From Bolinopsis microptera (Eukaryota > Ctenophora > Tentaculata > Lobata > Bolinopsidae): DNA of 64,000 nt. Below, piece after piece: positions 53,805 to 64,000 of the stretch. Position numbers and translations under genes: made by a program. Position 1 is the stretch's first letter. The number at the start of each line of letters is the position of its first letter. Below the pieces are notes generated by a model. That model was not told where the DNA came from and searched no databases. It saw only the letters and a list, made by a program, of their open reading frames with translations. The stretch covers positions 1,674,001 through 1,738,000 of the forward strand of contig NC_087074.1 of NCBI RefSeq assembly GCF_026151205.1. The letters run 5' to 3'.

Positions 53805-53904
53805 NNNNNNNNNNNNNNNNNNNNNNNNNNNNNNNNNNNNNNNNNNNNNNNNNNNNNNNNNNNNNNNNNNNNNNNNNNNNNNNNNNNNNNNNNNNNNNNN
53901 NNNN
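53805..53904. other. Assembly gap (100 N)
   Basis: Exactly 100 N, the usual placeholder for a gap of unknown size. Sequence on the two sides need not be adjacent in the genome. Confidence 0.99.
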
Positions 53905-53944
53905 TATATGGTATAACAGTAAAGTAGCTTAGTAAGCGCTGTGT

Positions 53945-54056
53945 GTTCATACTATGTATACTGTGCATACTAGTGCATAATGTGCATACTTTGCATACTG
54001 TGCATACTGTGCATACTGTGCATACTGTGCATACTGTGCATACTGTGCATACTGCA
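53945..54056. repeat. 10-bp tandem repeat TGTGCATACT
   Basis: About ten copies of a TGTGCATACT unit, irregular on the left and perfect on the right. 54057-54380 to the right is gene-free. Confidence 0.9.
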
Positions 54057-54381
54057 AACAGGGTGTTTTATAAAATATACTGATTTTGATTTATTGTAAA
54101 ATTTGGTACAAATTAAATAACTTTATAAATGTAACAAATATGTTAAAGAATCACTAACACAACAATATGTGACTCAATACTCACCATTTATTAGAGAGCA
54201 CATGTTGACATGACGTGCTCTGACATTACAATTGTGTGCACAGCAAACTGCACCGTGCTCCTTCTATACTATAAGTGATAGCTGAGAAGGATAAGTCTAG
54301 AAGCTCTAACATGAGGTGGTCTCTGTCTAGATCCCGCTAATTACTACTATTACTGTAACACCCCGGAAGAGGCAGGATCAG

Positions 54382-54566
54382 TAACAGTCACTAAGTGCTA
54401 AGTATGCAAGGTGCTTAGTAACAGTCACTAAGTGCTAAGTATGCAAGGTGCTTAGTAACAGTCACTAAGTGCTAAGTATGCAAGGTGCTTAGTAACAGTC
54501 ACTAAGTGCTAAGTATGCAAGGTGCTTAGTAACAGTCACTAAGTGCTAAGTATGCAAGGTGCTTAG
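54382..54566. repeat. 37-bp tandem repeat, five copies
   Basis: Five essentially identical 37-bp units starting TAACAGTCACTAAGTGCTAA and ending GTGCTTAG. There are no spacers between the units, so it is not a CRISPR. It lies just upstream of the first recognised exon of the spliced gene. Confidence 0.9.
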
Positions 54567-54635
54567 TAAACAATGCACAATGTTGCAGACAGTGTCTCCC
54601 TTGTGTAACCTGTACGTTTGTGTCTGTAACGAGTT

Positions 54636-54975
54636 TCCCTCCCCCAGTTAGAAGAAGACGATGAGAAATGCAGGTGTTACCACTGTAACACCACTGTAAC
54701 ACCACTGTAACACCACTGTAACACCACTGTAACACCACTGTAACACCACTGTAACACCACTGTAACACCACTGTAACACCATTGTAACACCACTGTAACA
54801 CCACTGTAACACCACTGTAACATCACTGTAACACTACTGTAACACCACTGTAACACCACTGTAACACTACTTCCCTCCCCAGTTAGAAGAAGACGATGAG
54901 AAATGCAGGTGCTACCACTGTAACACCACTGTAACACCACTGTAACACCACTGTAACACTACTTCCCTCCCCCAG

Positions 54976-55000
<25 letters not shown>
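54636..55000 (+). promoter_or_regulatory. Triplicated 3' splice site and exon start
   Basis: TTCCCTCCCCCAG followed by TTAGAAGAAGACGATGAGAA occurs three times, with AG ending at 54647, 54882 and 54975. Only the third continues into a long open exon. From the first two, translation runs into the 11-bp repeat and a stop. The ...TGCAG|GTG(T/C)TA at the end of each short copy could also act as a 5' splice site and make a 26-nt microexon. Confidence 0.75.
54676..54862. repeat. 11-bp minisatellite CTGTAACACCA
   Basis: About 17 units of CTGTAACACCA with a few point variants. A shorter block of the same unit lies at about 54917-54958. The array separates repeated copies of the exon start (see the splice-site entry). 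Confidence 0.9.
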
Positions 55001-63100
<8,100 letters not shown>

Positions 63101-63129
63101 GTGAGTACTTTTTGTTACATTTAAAAAAA

Positions 63130-63190
63130 TCATATAAGAAAACGTGAAGTGAATAAATAAAATAATAAAATAAATAAAATAATAAAAAGA
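63130..63190. repeat. A/T-rich AAATAAAATAAT microsatellite
   Basis: A short imperfect run of AAATAA/AAATAAT words between the last seen exon of the spliced gene and the UGT stop codon. It includes AATAAA words on the plus strand, but the UGT poly(A) signal would have to be on the minus strand. Confidence 0.7.
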
Positions 63191-63281
63191 TAATCAACAA
63201 CTTCATTTTCAATGGCGGAAATTAACATAGTAATCGTAGTGTGCAAATATTATGCCAAGATACTATAAAGCTATAATCGAA

Positions 63282-64000
63282 TCACTCACATTTACTTTTA
63301 GACTTCCTGTTACGACAGCAATACCGAATACACTTATAGATACAGGTTATGAAAAAGAGGGCAGTTCCGGCTAAAGCTAAAAATGCCAATAATAGAAAAT
63401 CAAGATTCAAAATTTCATAAGACCATTGTTTTTCAACAATTCTGTTGATCAAAAATTCAGCATTTTTATTCTTAATGAGGAGATCGGAGTAAAACCTCAA
63501 AACATCGGTCCCTGCTCCAGGATCATTGACAGCAATCCGCACCGCCTCCCTCATATTCTCCACATGAACAGTTCTCCTCTCCACCATGACGTCCAGTGCT
63601 TGCTCCAGGCTCGCCGTACTGAGTTCCTCCCTGGTCAAACACACTCCGAACTCTCTGCTCCGTACCAGCCTAGCGTTGTGGTACTGATCAGCAAAGAGCG
63701 GGATACACAACAGAGGCACATTGTAATAGATACTCTCCATCCTGCCGTTATTACCACAGTGAGAGATGAAGAAGAGGATCTTGCCGCTGCCAAGCAGATC
63801 TTTCTGTGGAATCCATTTCTGGGACAGGAACTGTGTCTTTGTCACGTGGTACTGCTCTGCAATGTCCAAGTTCGTTTTCACGATCACGCAAAACTTCATC
63901 TTAGCTAGGGTGCGAATGATATCCTCCGATTTGGAAAGCTGAGTGATACCCTGGAAGTAGGTTCCGAATGATAAATACACCACGTGAGGGTACGGACAGT
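63282..64000 (-). CDS. UDP-glycosyltransferase, C-terminal part (gene continues beyond window)
   Basis: The minus-strand frame is open to the window edge. It starts with PYPHVVYLSFGTYFQG, the strand that opens the UDP-sugar-binding half of UGTs. The UGT signature follows: WIPQKDLLG, then FFISHCGNNGRMESIYYNVP and LLCIPLFADQ, whose His, Asn and Asp/Gln contact the UDP-sugar. After a helical stretch there is a single membrane helix (LDFLLLAFLALAGTALFFIT) and a basic tail (RNRKSKSK), as in ER-anchored animal UGTs that conjugate glucuronic acid or glucose to lipophilic compounds. One Gly-rich position (GGxGS/T in many UGTs) reads GNNGR here. Usual length is about 500-530 residues, so roughly half is seen. 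The substrate cannot be told. Confidence 0.9.
   Translation of the reverse strand, partial: CPYPHVVYLSFGTYFQGITQLSKSEDIIRTLAKMKFCVIVKTNLDIAEQYHVTKTQFLSQKWIPQKDLLGSGKILFFISHCGNNGRMESIYYNVPLLCIPLFADQYHNARLVRSREFGVCLTREELSTASLEQALDVMVERRTVHVENMREAVRIAVNDPGAGTDVLRFYSDLLIKNKNAEFLINRIVEKQWSYEILNLDFLLLAFLALAGTALFFITCIYKCIRYCCRNRKSKSKCE

Noticed and set aside
52430..53968. 512-residue RT reaching 53968
   Set aside because: The frame crosses 100 N; residues beyond the gap have no RT similarity, so only 52430-53804 is supported.
54382..54566. Possible CRISPR array (five regular 37-bp repeats)
   Set aside because: The units are contiguous without spacers and the organism is an animal.
54526..54940. 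Minus-strand VLQWCYSGVT repeat frames
   Set aside because: Translation of the 11-bp CTGTAACACCA array; no protein-like composition outside it.

Overview
This is nuclear DNA of an animal, most likely an early-branching metazoan (cnidarian, sponge or placozoan); the sequence alone does not decide which. The grounds are spliced genes with GT-AG introns, AT-rich non-coding DNA, a UDP-glycosyltransferase of animal type, rhodopsin-like receptor remnants, BTB proteins, and many non-LTR and Penelope-like retroelement pieces. There is one 100-N assembly gap (53805-53904). I see no bacterial-style operons, CRISPR, tRNA or rRNA genes.

Layout. 1-10.7 kb: two tandem copies of a ~5.3 kb unit holding a decayed LINE reverse transcriptase and a GC-rich fold-back block. 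The copies differ by very many single-base indels, which looks like uncorrected long-read sequence. An 840-bp piece of the same unit recurs at 42.1-42.96 kb. 10.7-13.25 kb: a SINE-like repeat and a 5'-truncated LINE. 13.26-18.4 kb: a segmental duplication carrying an intact intronless BTB gene and a broken copy. 18.6-25.9 kb: two tandem paralogues of a protein with a transglutaminase-like core and discoidin (F5/8C) repeats. The first is split by a hAT-type non-autonomous transposon; the second is intact. A Penelope-like fragment with a 14-bp target duplication lies between them. 25.9-34 kb: a second segmental duplication with remnants of a 7TM receptor and of a third F5/8C gene, and between them an intact gene joining a PARP-like ADP-ribosyltransferase domain to a multi-pass membrane domain. 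34-42 kb: decayed repeats (RTE-like LINE, orphan GIY-YIG domain, CR1-like RT) and small fold-back elements.

42.96-53.8 kb is a nest of LINEs. A minus-strand element (PHD plus SGNH-esterase ORF1, a small zinc-finger ORF, ORF2) has been interrupted between its endonuclease and RT by a second minus-strand LINE. The insertion happens to be in frame and gives a 1,300-residue ORF with two endonuclease domains and one RT.

53.9-63.1 kb holds eight phase-consistent exons of a plus-strand gene of unknown identity whose introns are packed with minisatellites. One array amplifies its own 5' splice site about 24 times, and another region triplicates a 3' splice site. The window ends in the 3' part of a minus-strand UDP-glycosyltransferase gene. 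The intact host genes are the BTB gene, the second F5/8C gene, the ADP-ribosyltransferase membrane gene, the spliced gene and the UGT. Nothing shows that they act in one pathway.
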